Below are positions 17,020 to 25,443 of a DNA stretch of 64,000 bases, one piece after another. The DNA is from CF-118 sp035934385 (GTDB lineage: Bacteria; Chloroflexota; Dormibacteria; Dormibacterales; Dormibacteraceae), in contig DASYXY010000039.1 in NCBI GenBank assembly GCA_035934385.1, positions 5,585-69,584 of the forward strand, written 5' to 3'. Position 1 is the stretch's first letter. Each line of letters begins with the position of its first letter. Below the pieces are notes generated by a model. That model made no database searches, was not told the origin of the DNA, and saw nothing but the letters and a program-made list of their open reading frames with translations. A program made the position numbers and the translations under genes.

Positions 17020-18405
17020 TCAGCCGGGCGCGACTTCGTACATCGCGTCGAGGGCCGCGGCGAATAGCGTGTCGAGTATCTCGTTGCCGGCCGTACTGCC
17101 GCCAAGACCGTAGAGCGCGCCACTTTGCGGCGATGGCCGCGACGGATGCTTGGCGTACTCGACCGCTTCACGCAGGTCGCCGACAAACGCCTCCGCCACA
17201 CCGGGCGCGGTGTTCGGCCTGGTGACGCAGAAATGGAGCGCGGGCGGCAGCTGCAGCGCGTTGAGCCGCCATCCCTTTTCGATCAGGTGGTCGTTGACGT
17301 GATAGATGTCGAGGTCCCGCGCGCGGAAGGCGACCAGGAACGTCGGGTCGCCGATCACCTCCAGCTCGGGGATCGCGTCGACGCCTTCACGGATGACGGT
17401 GGCCGTCTTGAAGATGGCGTCCGCGATCTCGAGATAGCCGCGCTCGCCCAGGCTCACCATCGCGGCCCACGCCGCGGCGACCACGCCACCGGAGCGGCTG
17501 CCCGACAGTCCCGGCGAGAAGTAGATGCCGCCCGGCCAATCAGGATGCGTGAAGTACTGGTACTTGCGCAGCGCCGACTCGCGGTAGAGCAGCACCGACG
17601 TGCCCTTCAACGAATAGCCGTACTTGTGCGTGTCCGCGGACATGGACGTCACGCCCCGAACGCGGAAGTCGAAGCGCGGGATGTTGCGGCCCAGCCGCTC
17701 GCCCCACGGGAGGATGAAGCCGCCGAGGCATCCATCGACATGCAGGCCGAGCCCGTGCTCGAGTGCGATGTCAGAGAGCTCCTCGATGGGATCGATCACG
17801 CCATGCGCGTAGTTCGGCGCGGAACCGACCAGCGCGACTGTGTTCGGCGTCACGTGGTCTCGGATCCAGCTCGTGTCCGCGCGCCAGTCATCGCCCAACG
17901 GCGCCTTGAGGAGCTTGATGCCAAGCAGGTGCGCGGCCTTGTCGAGGGCCACGTGGGCGGTTACCGGCACGATCACCTCAGGCTCGGTGATGCCCTTCTC
18001 CGCGCGGGCACGATCGCGGTACGCGAGCATCGGGTTGATGAGGCTCTCGGTGCCGCCGAACGTGACGACTCCGCATGCTTCCTCGGCGTGGAGCATGGAC
18101 GCGGTCATCGCCACGATCTCCGCCTCGAGCTTGGTCGCGCTCGGGTACATGTCGCGCTGCAGCACGTTCGCGTGCGCGAAAAGCCGGAACGCCTCGGTGA
18201 GGAACCGGTAGTGGTCATGGTCGCCGTGGTAGATCGAGCCGGAGACGTGGCCGCGGTCGGCGATGCGGTCCTCTTCGGAAGCCATCGTCGCGAGCTCGTC
18301 GAGGATGCTCTGGCGATCGCGCCCTTCCGGCTCGAGGTGGTGGTACGACTTGAAGCGAGCTCGATACGGATATAAGTCGATGAGCGCGCCGGAATCTTCA
18401 GCCAT
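17020..18405 (-). CDS. PLP-dependent lyase, sphingosine-1-phosphate lyase-like
   Basis: A 461-residue pyridoxal-phosphate enzyme of the group II decarboxylase fold. The PLP lysine is in ADTHKYGYSLKGTS (His-Lys near residue 240); the form HKYGY-(S/A)-x-KGTS is typical of sphingosine-1-phosphate lyases rather than glutamate decarboxylases. FGGTESLINPMLAYRDRA (near 115) and LHVDGCLGGFILPW (near 205) also match that group. No N-terminal membrane anchor is present, as in bacterial homologues. It would cleave a phosphorylated amino alcohol or a related compound to an aldehyde. It lies 15 bases after the 2-keto-3-deoxyfuconate SDR and overlaps the kinase, so it is part of the sugar operon. Confidence 0.82.
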   Translation of the reverse strand: MAEDSGALIDLYPYRARFKSYHHLEPEGRDRQSILDELATMASEEDRIADRGHVSGSIYHGDHDHYRFLTEAFRLFAHANVLQRDMYPSATKLEAEIVAMTASMLHAEEACGVVTFGGTESLINPMLAYRDRARAEKGITEPEVIVPVTAHVALDKAAHLLGIKLLKAPLGDDWRADTSWIRDHVTPNTVALVGSAPNYAHGVIDPIEELSDIALEHGLGLHVDGCLGGFILPWGERLGRNIPRFDFRVRGVTSMSADTHKYGYSLKGTSVLLYRESALRKYQYFTHPDWPGGIYFSPGLSGSRSGGVVAAAWAAMVSLGERGYLEIADAIFKTATVIREGVDAIPELEVIGDPTFLVAFRARDLDIYHVNDHLIEKGWRLNALQLPPALHFCVTRPNTAPGVAEAFVGDLREAVEYAKHPSRPSPQSGALYGLGGSTAGNEILDTLFAAALDAMYEVAPG

Positions 18406-18420
18406 TCCGCCGCAGCTTAG

Positions 18421-19194
18421 CTACTTAGTGCCGGTGACGCCCCCGTCGATCACCAGGCCCGCGGCCATCACGAAACGCGACTCATCTGAAGCCAGGTACA
18501 GTGCCGCGGCGGCCACGTCTTCCGGCCGGCCGAGCTCGGAGGTTATCTGGCGTTTGCGTATCGACGCGAAGCCCTCTTCCGGATCCGCGTAAGACTCCCT
18601 GAGGTACCGCTCGACGAACGGCGTAAGAATCGTGCCTGGCAGCAGCGCGTTTACGCGAATGCCGAACTGCGCCAGGTCGACCTGCATGGATTTAGTCATG
18701 GCCAGAACCGCGCCCTTCGAGGCGGCGTACGAGACGCGACGCGCTAGACCGATCTCAGCAATGCAGGACGACATGTTGATGATCGAGCCCGACCGCTGCG
18801 TCATCATGTGCGGCACGACCGCGCGGCTCATCAGATAAACGCCACGCACGTTGACATTCAGCACCCGGTCAAAGAGACCCGGAACCGTTTCGAGCAGGTC
18901 GCCGACGCCGCTGATGCCGGCGTTGTTGAAGAGGACGTCGATCCTCTTGAAGCGTCGTGCGACGCGCTTGGCGAGCGCGTCGGTTTGAGCCTCATCGGTC
19001 ACATCGACGTGCTCGGCCCACGCCTGACCGCCCGCCTTCCTGACGGCCGACACGGTGGCGCGCGCCCCTTTGTCGTCAATGTCGGCCACCACGACCCGGG
19101 CCCCCTCGGATGCGAACAGCTTCGCACTCGCCTGGCCGATGCCCGAGCCCGCGCCGGTGATGAGGCACACCAGACCGGCGAGCCGTTCCGTCAC
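18421..19194 (-). CDS. SDR dehydrogenase, probable 2-keto-3-deoxy-L-fuconate dehydrogenase
   Basis: A 257-residue classical SDR: TGAGSGIG near residue 14, D-I-D after beta 2 suggesting NAD, NNAGIS, catalytic Ser in NMSS, and YAASK. GTG 19194 overlaps the permease stop (GTGA), which fixes the start; the longer open frame runs over the permease gene. By position with fucose importer and fuconate dehydratase it is best read as the enzyme oxidising 2-keto-3-deoxy-L-fuconate at C4. That role is inference from context; the family alone would not decide it. Confidence 0.8.
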   Translation of the reverse strand: MTERLAGLVCLITGAGSGIGQASAKLFASEGARVVVADIDDKGARATVSAVRKAGGQAWAEHVDVTDEAQTDALAKRVARRFKRIDVLFNNAGISGVGDLLETVPGLFDRVLNVNVRGVYLMSRAVVPHMMTQRSGSIINMSSCIAEIGLARRVSYAASKGAVLAMTKSMQVDLAQFGIRVNALLPGTILTPFVERYLRESYADPEEGFASIRKRQITSELGRPEDVAAAALYLASDESRFVMAAGLVIDGGVTGTK

Positions 19195-20213
19195 GCGCGC
19201 TCTGACCCGATCAGCTTGGCCAGCCCCAGTGCGATCAGGATGATGCCCCCGTCGACTGCGTCGATCCACGTCGAGCTGATGTTGGAGAGGGTCAGGATGT
19301 TGGTCACCAGCGACAGCAACACGACGCCGGTCAGGGCGCCGACCATCCGGCCGCGCCCGCCTTCGAGAGAGATGCCGCCGATGACCGCCGCCGCGAACAC
19401 GCCGAAGATCAGGTTCGATCCCTGCCCGGCGGTGACGGCGGTCACGCGCCCAGCCTGCATGAGGCCGCCGACGGCGGCAAGGACGCTCGCCACCACAAAC
19501 ACACCGACGCGGATGCGGTCCACGCGAATGCCCGCGGCTCGCGCGGCCTCGAGGTTTCCGCCGATGGCGTACATGGCGCGCCCCACGCGGTGATAGCGCA
19601 AGAACACGGCCGCTACAGCGAAGGTAGCCACGGTGATCCACACAGCGACGGGGATGCCGAGCCAGGACTCCGCGCCGATGTAGATGTAGGCCTCAGGAAG
19701 GTTGTACACCGTCTGGCCGCCGAGCCAGCCGAGCTGGAGGCCAGTCAGAAGGATGCTCATCGCGAGCGTGAAGATGAACGCGTTGAAGTTGGCTTTGATC
19801 ACCAGGATGCCGTTGAAGGTGCCTACCGCAAGGCCGACCAGCAGCACGACGAGCAGGCCGATCCATGGACTCCACTCGGTGCCAAGGCCCTCGCTCTGCT
19901 TGGGCGCGATCAGCCAGGCGCCAAGGAGCGCTGCGAGACCGAACGTTCCCTGCAGCGAGATGTCGAACTTGCCGGTGAGGAGGATCAATGACTCGGCGAC
20001 CACGACCATGCCGAGCGCCGCGCCGCCCTCGGCGACGTTGATGAGGTTCGACGTCGTGAAGAAGACCGGATTGACGATTGCGCCCGCGATCATCAGCACG
20101 ACGATCACCGGCACGAGCGTGAGCTCGCGGAACCAGTTGAGGACGACGAGCCGAAGATCCCTCCTCGGCGCCGCCGGAGCGGCCGGCCTCTCCACAACGC
20201 GCTCCGCCGTCAT
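19191..20213 (-). CDS. Sugar ABC transporter permease, RbsC type
   Basis: A 340-residue membrane permease of the BPD_transp_2 family used for ribose, xylose, rhamnose, fucose and autoinducer-2 import. Eight to ten helices are visible. The conserved cytoplasmic loop GRAMYAIGGNLEAARAAGI near residue 220 is the contact to the ATPase. It overlaps the ATPase gene (ATGA) and the SDR gene (GTGA). With a two-domain ATPase and one binding protein it completes a CUT2-type importer. Confidence 0.93.
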   Translation of the reverse strand: MTAERVVERPAAPAAPRRDLRLVVLNWFRELTLVPVIVVLMIAGAIVNPVFFTTSNLINVAEGGAALGMVVVAESLILLTGKFDISLQGTFGLAALLGAWLIAPKQSEGLGTEWSPWIGLLVVLLVGLAVGTFNGILVIKANFNAFIFTLAMSILLTGLQLGWLGGQTVYNLPEAYIYIGAESWLGIPVAVWITVATFAVAAVFLRYHRVGRAMYAIGGNLEAARAAGIRVDRIRVGVFVVASVLAAVGGLMQAGRVTAVTAGQGSNLIFGVFAAAVIGGISLEGGRGRMVGALTGVVLLSLVTNILTLSNISSTWIDAVDGGIILIALGLAKLIGSERA

Positions 20214-21736
20214 ACCGCGACCTCGAGGCCCTCAACCGCGGAAAGAAGCTCCTGGCGGTCCCATGGCGGCCGCTCGAACGAGGCAGCGATCCTGCCGCGG
20301 ACCATCACAAGCAGCCGCGTGCAGATTCTCAGGTCGTCGAAATCGTCCGAGACCAGCAGCACCGCGACGCCGGCATCGCGCGCGCGACCGAGCGCGTTGA
20401 GCAGCGCTTCCTTGGAAGCCACGTCGACCCCCACAGTGGGGTTGACCACGACCAGAAGCGATGGATCCGCGGCCAGCGCCCGACCGACCACCACCTTCTG
20501 CTGATTGCCGCCGCTGAGGCTGGAGACAGGCTGGTCCAGGCTCCGGGCGACTATCTGCAGCTGTTCAGCCTGTCGACTCGCGATTGCGTTCTGCTCGCGC
20601 GTGGAAACCAGGCCGGCGCGACGCGCGATCCGATAGAGCACGCCCAGCGCAAGGTTCTCCGCTACGCCAAGCTGGGGCGCGAAGCCTCGCGCGTGCCGGT
20701 CTTCCGGAACATAAGCCACACCCCGCTTCCACGCAGAGTCGACCCTGCCCAAACGCATCATGCGACCGTTGACGGCGACAGTTCCTGAGCGGGGCTTCAC
20801 GAGTCCAACCACCGCGTCGGCCACCGTCGCGCTGCCAGAACCGTCGAGGCCGACGAGCCCCACGCACTCGCCCGCCCGGACGCTGAGGCTCGCGTTCGCC
20901 ACCGAACCTGCGCTCGAACGCACGACGAGGTCCTCGACCTCCAACCGGACGTCTCCCAGAGAAACCTGGTTGGCGGTGGCCTCGATCTCGGTCGCGCGGC
21001 GCGGTGGCACGCTGCCGACCATCGCCGCGACGAGATGCGCCTGCGGTACGTCCTTGACGTCACGGCTCAGAACGAGCGCGCCGTCACGGAGCACGCTGAC
21101 GCGGTCGCATATCTCGTAGATCTCCTCGAGGTGATGCGAGATGTAGAGCACCCCCACTCCCCCCTCGCGCATGCGCCGGACACGCTCGAACAGCCGCTCC
21201 ACCGCGGCCTTCTCGAGCGCTGCGGTCGGCTCGTCGAGGATCAGGAACCGGGCCCCGATCGAAAGCGCGCGCGCGATCTCAACGATCTGGCGCTGCTCCA
21301 CGGTGAGGCTTGCCGCGCGCAGGTCGACGTTGATGTCGAAGCCCCACTCGAGCATCAGCGAGCGCGCCTCCGCGCGCATCCGGCGCCAGTCGACAAGCTC
21401 ACCATTCGACGACGTCGGCCGGTTGAGGAAAACGTTTTCCGCGACCGTGAGCGGAGGCACGACCATCGACCGTTGGTAGACGCACGCCACGAGTGAGAGC
21501 CACGCAGCGCGGTCGGCCATCGCCGGCGCCGGTCTGTCCGCGAGGCGGATTACACCGTGGTCCGGGCGCGAGAGGCCCGTTAGAAGCGACACCAGCGTCG
21601 ACTTGCCGGCCCCGTTCCGTCCGACGAGTCCGTGGCACTCGCCTGCTCTGACGTCAAGGGTCACGTCCGAGAGTGCGACGGTCTCACCGAACGACTTGGA
21701 GACCCGCTCGGCCTCGCCCACCAGGGCCGGTGTCAT
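20210..21736 (-). CDS. Sugar ABC transporter ATP-binding protein, RbsA type
   Basis: A 508-residue protein with two fused nucleotide-binding domains, as in RbsA/MglA. Domain 1 has Walker A GRNGAGKST near residue 37, a weak signature LTVEQRQIVEIARAL, and Walker B ILDEPTAAL. Domain 2 has a degenerate Walker A (LDGSGSATVAD) and an intact LSGGNQQKVVVGRAL signature; this asymmetry is normal for the family. It powers the importer formed with the adjacent permease and binding protein. Confidence 0.94.
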   Translation of the reverse strand: MTPALVGEAERVSKSFGETVALSDVTLDVRAGECHGLVGRNGAGKSTLVSLLTGLSRPDHGVIRLADRPAPAMADRAAWLSLVACVYQRSMVVPPLTVAENVFLNRPTSSNGELVDWRRMRAEARSLMLEWGFDINVDLRAASLTVEQRQIVEIARALSIGARFLILDEPTAALEKAAVERLFERVRRMREGGVGVLYISHHLEEIYEICDRVSVLRDGALVLSRDVKDVPQAHLVAAMVGSVPPRRATEIEATANQVSLGDVRLEVEDLVVRSSAGSVANASLSVRAGECVGLVGLDGSGSATVADAVVGLVKPRSGTVAVNGRMMRLGRVDSAWKRGVAYVPEDRHARGFAPQLGVAENLALGVLYRIARRAGLVSTREQNAIASRQAEQLQIVARSLDQPVSSLSGGNQQKVVVGRALAADPSLLVVVNPTVGVDVASKEALLNALGRARDAGVAVLLVSDDFDDLRICTRLLVMVRGRIAASFERPPWDRQELLSAVEGLEVAV

Positions 21737-21784
21737 GGCCGGCCCCGTGGGCGAGAGTGCATCAGGGAATTTTCTATCGATTCC

Positions 21785-22849
21785 TTAGTGGTTGTTGCAC
21801 CACAGGTCGGTGCTGTTGACCTGAGTCGACCCGTTGTCGCCGGCGAGTGTGACGAGCGGCGCGGCCAGCGCGTCCTCCAGGTTGCCGGCCACGGTGACGA
21901 TCTTGCTGTTGTGGTCGGTCGACTGGCCGTCGCTGTACTTGGTGCCCGCGACCGCCTGCTTCGCGTAGAAGATCGCGTAGTAGGCGTACTTGTCGGCAGG
22001 CTGGTCGATGGTTGCGTCGAGGTTCTTGGCGCGGATCAGATCGCACTCGTGCGGCGAGCCGTCGTTGCCAACGAGGATCACATGGTTCGAAGCGCCGACG
22101 TCCGAGTACTTACCCTTCTGCTTTTCCTGAGCGATGATGCCGTCCTCCGGGACGCTCCAGTGGACGTAGATGCCGCGTAGGTCGCTGATCGCGGTCAGGG
22201 CGGTGGTCGCGTTCTGGACGGCGGGGTCTGTCCCCCAGTCCTTCGTCTCGTACGCCTTTACGGTGAAGTTGGGGTACTTCGAAGAGATGACGCTCTGGCA
22301 CCCCTGCGCGCGGTCGCGCGCGTTGAGCGACGTGAGGTCACCCTCGACCATCGCGATCGTGCCCGGGCTGCTCGCGTGCGAGGCGATGTAGTCGCACGAC
22401 TTGCTGCCGTACGCGGTGTTGTCGGCCCGGACGATCATGTAGACGCTGCCCTGGGAGGGCGCGACGTCGACGGTGACGACCGGGATGTTCTTGCTCTTCG
22501 CGTAGTCGAGCGCCGGCCCGATGGCGGCGCTGTCGGCTGGGTTGATGATCAGCGCCTGCACGCCCTGGGCGATCAGCGAGCGCACGTCGATGATCTGCTG
22601 GGCGGCCTCGTTGCCGTTGGCCTCCACATTGGCCACCTTCGGACCGATGAGCTGCACGCCCAGCTGCGACTCGTACTGGCTTTCGTACTTCAGATAGTTG
22701 CCCCAGAACCCGGGCAGGTTGTACGTGAGCACGACTCCGATCTTCGGCGGTCCGCCCGCGGTGCTGGTCGCGCTGCTGCCGCAGGCGGTGAGGGCCGAAG
22801 CGGCCACCACAGCGGTGGCAAGGACCCTGATAACAAGCCTCGAAGTCAC
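21785..22849 (-). CDS. Sugar-binding lipoprotein of ABC importer, RbsB type
   Basis: A 354-residue periplasmic-binding-protein-like lipoprotein. The signal has a short basic start, a hydrophobic run and lipobox ALTAC at about residue 24, followed by GSSATSTAGG. The mature domain is a Peripla_BP_4 fold (IGVVLTYNLPGFW, IINPADSAAIGPALDYAKS, GTIAMVEGDL). I choose GTG 22849 because AGAGGAGG sits nine bases upstream; the TTG further upstream lies before the ribosome-binding site. It is the first gene of the importer part of the operon and has its own promoter at 22911-22939. Ligand by context: L-fucose or a related deoxyhexose. Confidence 0.9.
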   Translation of the reverse strand: MTSRLVIRVLATAVVAASALTACGSSATSTAGGPPKIGVVLTYNLPGFWGNYLKYESQYESQLGVQLIGPKVANVEANGNEAAQQIIDVRSLIAQGVQALIINPADSAAIGPALDYAKSKNIPVVTVDVAPSQGSVYMIVRADNTAYGSKSCDYIASHASSPGTIAMVEGDLTSLNARDRAQGCQSVISSKYPNFTVKAYETKDWGTDPAVQNATTALTAISDLRGIYVHWSVPEDGIIAQEKQKGKYSDVGASNHVILVGNDGSPHECDLIRAKNLDATIDQPADKYAYYAIFYAKQAVAGTKYSDGQSTDHNSKIVTVAGNLEDALAAPLVTLAGDNGSTQVNSTDLWCNNH

Positions 22850-22879
22850 CTTTCCGAACCTCCTCTGTGCCAAATTAAC

Positions 22880-22954
22880 CCGATGTATTCACACGCCTGC
22901 ATCTCGGCCGACGATAGTCCTCGCCCAGAAATCTGTCAAGGCATCCGATGTATT
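22880..22954. promoter_or_regulatory. Repeated CCGATGTATT elements flanking the importer promoter
   Basis: The ten-base word CCGATGTATT occurs at 22880-22889, in the leader, and at 22945-22954, just upstream of the -35. CCGATGT recurs inside the fucD promoter at 24294-24300. These are candidate half-sites for the GntR-type regulator encoded at 24403. Confidence 0.4.
22911..22939 (-). promoter_or_regulatory. Promoter of the sugar importer operon
   Basis: On the minus strand TTGACA (22934-22939), 17 bases and TATCGT (22911-22916). The -35 overlaps the fucD stop codon, so importer genes can be transcribed apart from fucD. A leader of about 55 bases with a strong ribosome-binding site follows. 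Confidence 0.7.
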
Positions 22955-24267
22955 GCCGCCTCCTCCGCCCAGGCCGAGCCGCCCGGAAAGCTGTAGGCGG
23001 CGACCGAGTCGGGCTTCATCTCGGCGCTGTAGCCGGGTGCCAGCGGCGCCATGTACCGGCCGCCGCGAACCCGGACCGGTTGGACGAAGTGCTCGTGCAG
23101 GTGGTCGACGAACTCGCAGACCCTGTTCTCGAGTGAGGCGCCGACGGCGACGTAGTCGAAGATCGCGAGGTGCTGCACGTACTCGCACAGTCCGACCCCG
23201 CCGGCGTGTGGACAGACCGGCACACCGAATTTCGCCGCCAGCAGCAGGACGGCGATGACCTCGTTGACGCCTCCGAGGCGGCAGCTGTCGATCTGGCAGA
23301 AGTCGATCGCGCCCGCCTGCAGGAGCTGCTTGAAGACGACGCGGTTCTGCACGTGCTCGCCGGTGGCGACTCGAATCGGCGCGATGGCGTCGCGGATGCG
23401 TCGGTGTCCGAGGACGTCGTCCGGGCTAGTCGGCTCCTCGATCCACCACGGGTTCACCTCGGCCAGGACGCGCATCTCGGCGATCGCCTCGTCGATGCTC
23501 CACACCTGGTTCGCGTCGAGCATCAGGGCGCGCTCGGGCCCGATGGACTCACGCAGCACGCGCGCACGCCGCAGGTCGGACTCCGAGCCGGAACCGACCT
23601 TGATCTTCAAGTGTGTGAACCCTTCGGCGATCGCTCTTCGGGCCAGTTCTCGGATCGTGTCGTCGCTGTAGCCGAGCCAGCCCGCGGATGTCGTGTAGGC
23701 GGGATAACCGTCCCTACGCATCTCGCGCTCGCGCTCGACACGCCCCGCCACGCGACCCTGCAGCAAGTCCACCGCCTCGCGCGGTGTGAGCGCGTCTTCG
23801 ATGTAGCGAAAGTCCACGCACGACACGAGCTTCTCCGGGCTCATGTCTGCGAGCAGCTTCCACAGCGGCTTGCCTTCGGCTTTCGCGTACAGGTCCCAAA
23901 CCGCGTTCACGAGCGCGGCGGTCGCCAGATGCACGACACCCTTTTCCGGCCCAAGCCAGCGGAGCTGGCTGTCGCCGACCAGGCTTCGCCAGAACCCCGC
24001 CATGTCGGCGGCGATGTCCTCGAGAGTTCGGCCGACAACGTGCGGCGCCAGCAGCTCAATGGCTTCGACGCAAAGCTCGTTGCCGCGGCCGATCGTGAAT
24101 GTCAGGCCGTGGCCGGCGATTCCGTCGGGATGGTCGGTCTCGAGGACGACGTAGGCCGCGGAGTAGTCCGGGTCGCGGTTCATCGCGTCCGAGCCGGCAA
24201 GGGTCCGCGAAGTTGGGAACCTCACGTCGCGTGTGGTCGCCCTCAGGATCGTGGTCTGGTCACCCAC
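22936..24267 (-). CDS. L-fuconate dehydratase (enolase superfamily)
   Basis: A 443-residue mandelate-racemase-like enolase. The N terminus DVRFPTSRTLAGSDAMN followed by DPDYSAAYVVLETD and GHGLTFTIGRGNE is characteristic of L-fuconate dehydratases (human ENOSF1 relatives). Catalytic KxK is in HLKIKVG near residue 220, metal ligands in LDANQVW and WIEEPTSPDD, and the general acid/base region in GEHVQNR and CPHAGGVGLCEY. It converts L-fuconate to 2-keto-3-deoxy-L-fuconate. GTG 24267 is preceded by a TTGACA/TTAACT promoter. It lies upstream of the importer genes on the same strand and opposite to the regulator. Confidence 0.9.
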   Translation of the reverse strand: MGDQTTILRATTRDVRFPTSRTLAGSDAMNRDPDYSAAYVVLETDHPDGIAGHGLTFTIGRGNELCVEAIELLAPHVVGRTLEDIAADMAGFWRSLVGDSQLRWLGPEKGVVHLATAALVNAVWDLYAKAEGKPLWKLLADMSPEKLVSCVDFRYIEDALTPREAVDLLQGRVAGRVEREREMRRDGYPAYTTSAGWLGYSDDTIRELARRAIAEGFTHLKIKVGSGSESDLRRARVLRESIGPERALMLDANQVWSIDEAIAEMRVLAEVNPWWIEEPTSPDDVLGHRRIRDAIAPIRVATGEHVQNRVVFKQLLQAGAIDFCQIDSCRLGGVNEVIAVLLLAAKFGVPVCPHAGGVGLCEYVQHLAIFDYVAVGASLENRVCEFVDHLHEHFVQPVRVRGGRYMAPLAPGYSAEMKPDSVAAYSFPGGSAWAEEAAIHRMP

Positions 24268-24278
24268 CGTCGCAAGGC

Positions 24279-24307
24279 AGTTAAGCTAAAGCTCCGATGT
24301 TTGTCAA
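24279..24307 (-). promoter_or_regulatory. fucD promoter with internal CCGATGT element
   Basis: Minus strand TTGACA (24302-24307), a 17-base spacer and TTAACT (24279-24284), eleven bases before the GTG start. The spacer contains the CCGATGT word (24294-24300, plus-strand reading), placed where a bound repressor would block RNA polymerase. Confidence 0.65.
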
Positions 24308-24324
24308 TGGGCTGCGTTCACGCC

Positions 24325-24355
24325 CTGACAGGTGCACGCTTGAAGGGGCTATAAG
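24325..24355 (+). promoter_or_regulatory. Possible promoter of the GntR regulator
   Basis: CTGACA (24325-24330) and TATAAG (24350-24355) are separated by 19 bases, longer than ideal. This is the only reasonable pair in the divergent region on the plus strand. Confidence 0.3.
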
Positions 24356-24402
24356 GTCGGACCTCTTGGCAACACGGGCGCGATCCGCCAGAATCCTTGG
24401 CG

Positions 24403-25134
24403 GTGATTGAGCCCAAAGCCCGCCGCCGCGGGCCCAGCGTGACCGAGGACGCGATCAACAAGATCCGGGAGCGCATCGTCTCCGGGACCTGGCGGCCAGG
24501 CGACCGGCTGCCGAAGGAAAGCGAGCTGGCGGCCGAGCTTGGCCTTTCGCGCAACTCGCTGCGCGAGGCGGTCCGAGCGCTGTCCCAGTTGCGAGTGCTC
24601 GAAGTTCGACAGGGCGACGGGACGTACGTCAGCAGCCTGGAGCCTGATCTCCTCCTCGAGAGCACGGGTTTCGTCACCCATTTGCTCCTGGGTGACACCG
24701 CTCTCGAGCTGTTCGAGGTGCGCCGCCTGCTCGAGGGCGCGGCTGCAGCTCTGGCGGCGGCGAGGATCACCGATGCGGGGCGCCAGGAGCTGGCCGGGAT
24801 GCTCGAGCGCATGGGACAGGCGGAGAGCGTCGAAGAGCTTGTAGAAGCCGATGTCGGCTTCCATGCGGTCATAGCAAGGGCCACCGGCAACGCTGTGCTC
24901 ACGTCGCTTCTCGCGAGCCTGTCGACGCGCACCATGCGCGTGCGCCTCTGGCGCGGTCGCGCGGTCGACAACGCGCTCGACGTCACCCGCGACGAGCACC
25001 GCCGCATCTACGAGGCGATCGTGGCCGGCGACCCGGAGCTGGCTCGCGCCGCCGCGACCGCCCACATCGCAAGCGGTGAGCGCTGGGTCCGTGCGCAGTT
25101 CGCGTCGGGCGAGCAGGGCGGCAGCGAGCCATGA
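24403..25134 (+). CDS. GntR-family transcriptional regulator, FCD type
   Basis: A 243-residue FadR-subfamily regulator. N-terminal winged helix-turn-helix with RLPKESELAAELGLSRNSLR near residue 35 and the wing LEVRQGDGTYV; C-terminal all-helical FCD domain with FEVRRLLEGAAAALAA, DVGFHAVIARATGN and a late DEHRRIYEAI that supply the usual metal/ligand residues. It is divergent from fucD and first in the mutarotase-AKR-lactonase operon, so it probably controls the island in response to a sugar acid. GTG 24403 or TTG 24397 may be the start. The stop overlaps the mutarotase ATG (ATGA). Confidence 0.9.
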   Translation: MIEPKARRRGPSVTEDAINKIRERIVSGTWRPGDRLPKESELAAELGLSRNSLREAVRALSQLRVLEVRQGDGTYVSSLEPDLLLESTGFVTHLLLGDTALELFEVRRLLEGAAAALAAARITDAGRQELAGMLERMGQAESVEELVEADVGFHAVIARATGNAVLTSLLASLSTRTMRVRLWRGRAVDNALDVTRDEHRRIYEAIVAGDPELARAAATAHIASGERWVRAQFASGEQGGSEP

Positions 25135-25439
25135 GAGTAGGGGTCCACACACGCCTGAAGCCCGGAGAGGTCGAGCGCTACGAGGAGTACCACCGCGCGG
25201 TATGGCCCGAGGTGCTCGCGGCCATCAAGCGCGTCGGCATCCACCAGTACTACATCTTTCGCGACGGCCTCGATCTCTTCCACTACATCGAGTGCGACGA
25301 CTACGACCGCGCCATCGACGAGCTTGCGCACGATCCCGTCAATATCAAGTGGCAGGCGGAGATGGCGCCGATGATGTCGGTGGCGCACGACTACAGCGGC
25401 GGCAGCCGGGACCGCATGCCGCTGATCTTCGAACTCTGA
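25131..25439 (+). CDS. L-rhamnose/L-fucose mutarotase family protein
   Basis: A 102-residue RhaM/DUF718-type mutarotase, a small dimeric alpha-beta barrel that interconverts the alpha and beta anomers of 6-deoxyhexoses. Family features include MRVGVHTRLKPGEVERYEEY, HRAVWPEV and the catalytic-region HQYYIFRDG. Its placement between the regulator and the dehydrogenase fits supply of the right anomer for oxidation of the pyranose. It overlaps the GntR gene by four bases. Confidence 0.9.
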   Translation: MRVGVHTRLKPGEVERYEEYHRAVWPEVLAAIKRVGIHQYYIFRDGLDLFHYIECDDYDRAIDELAHDPVNIKWQAEMAPMMSVAHDYSGGSRDRMPLIFEL

Positions 25440-25443
25440 GGAT

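Noticed and set aside
17125..18375. 416-codon plus-strand frame opposite the PLP lyase
   Set aside because: Antisense shadow; the lyase on the minus strand has complete family motifs.
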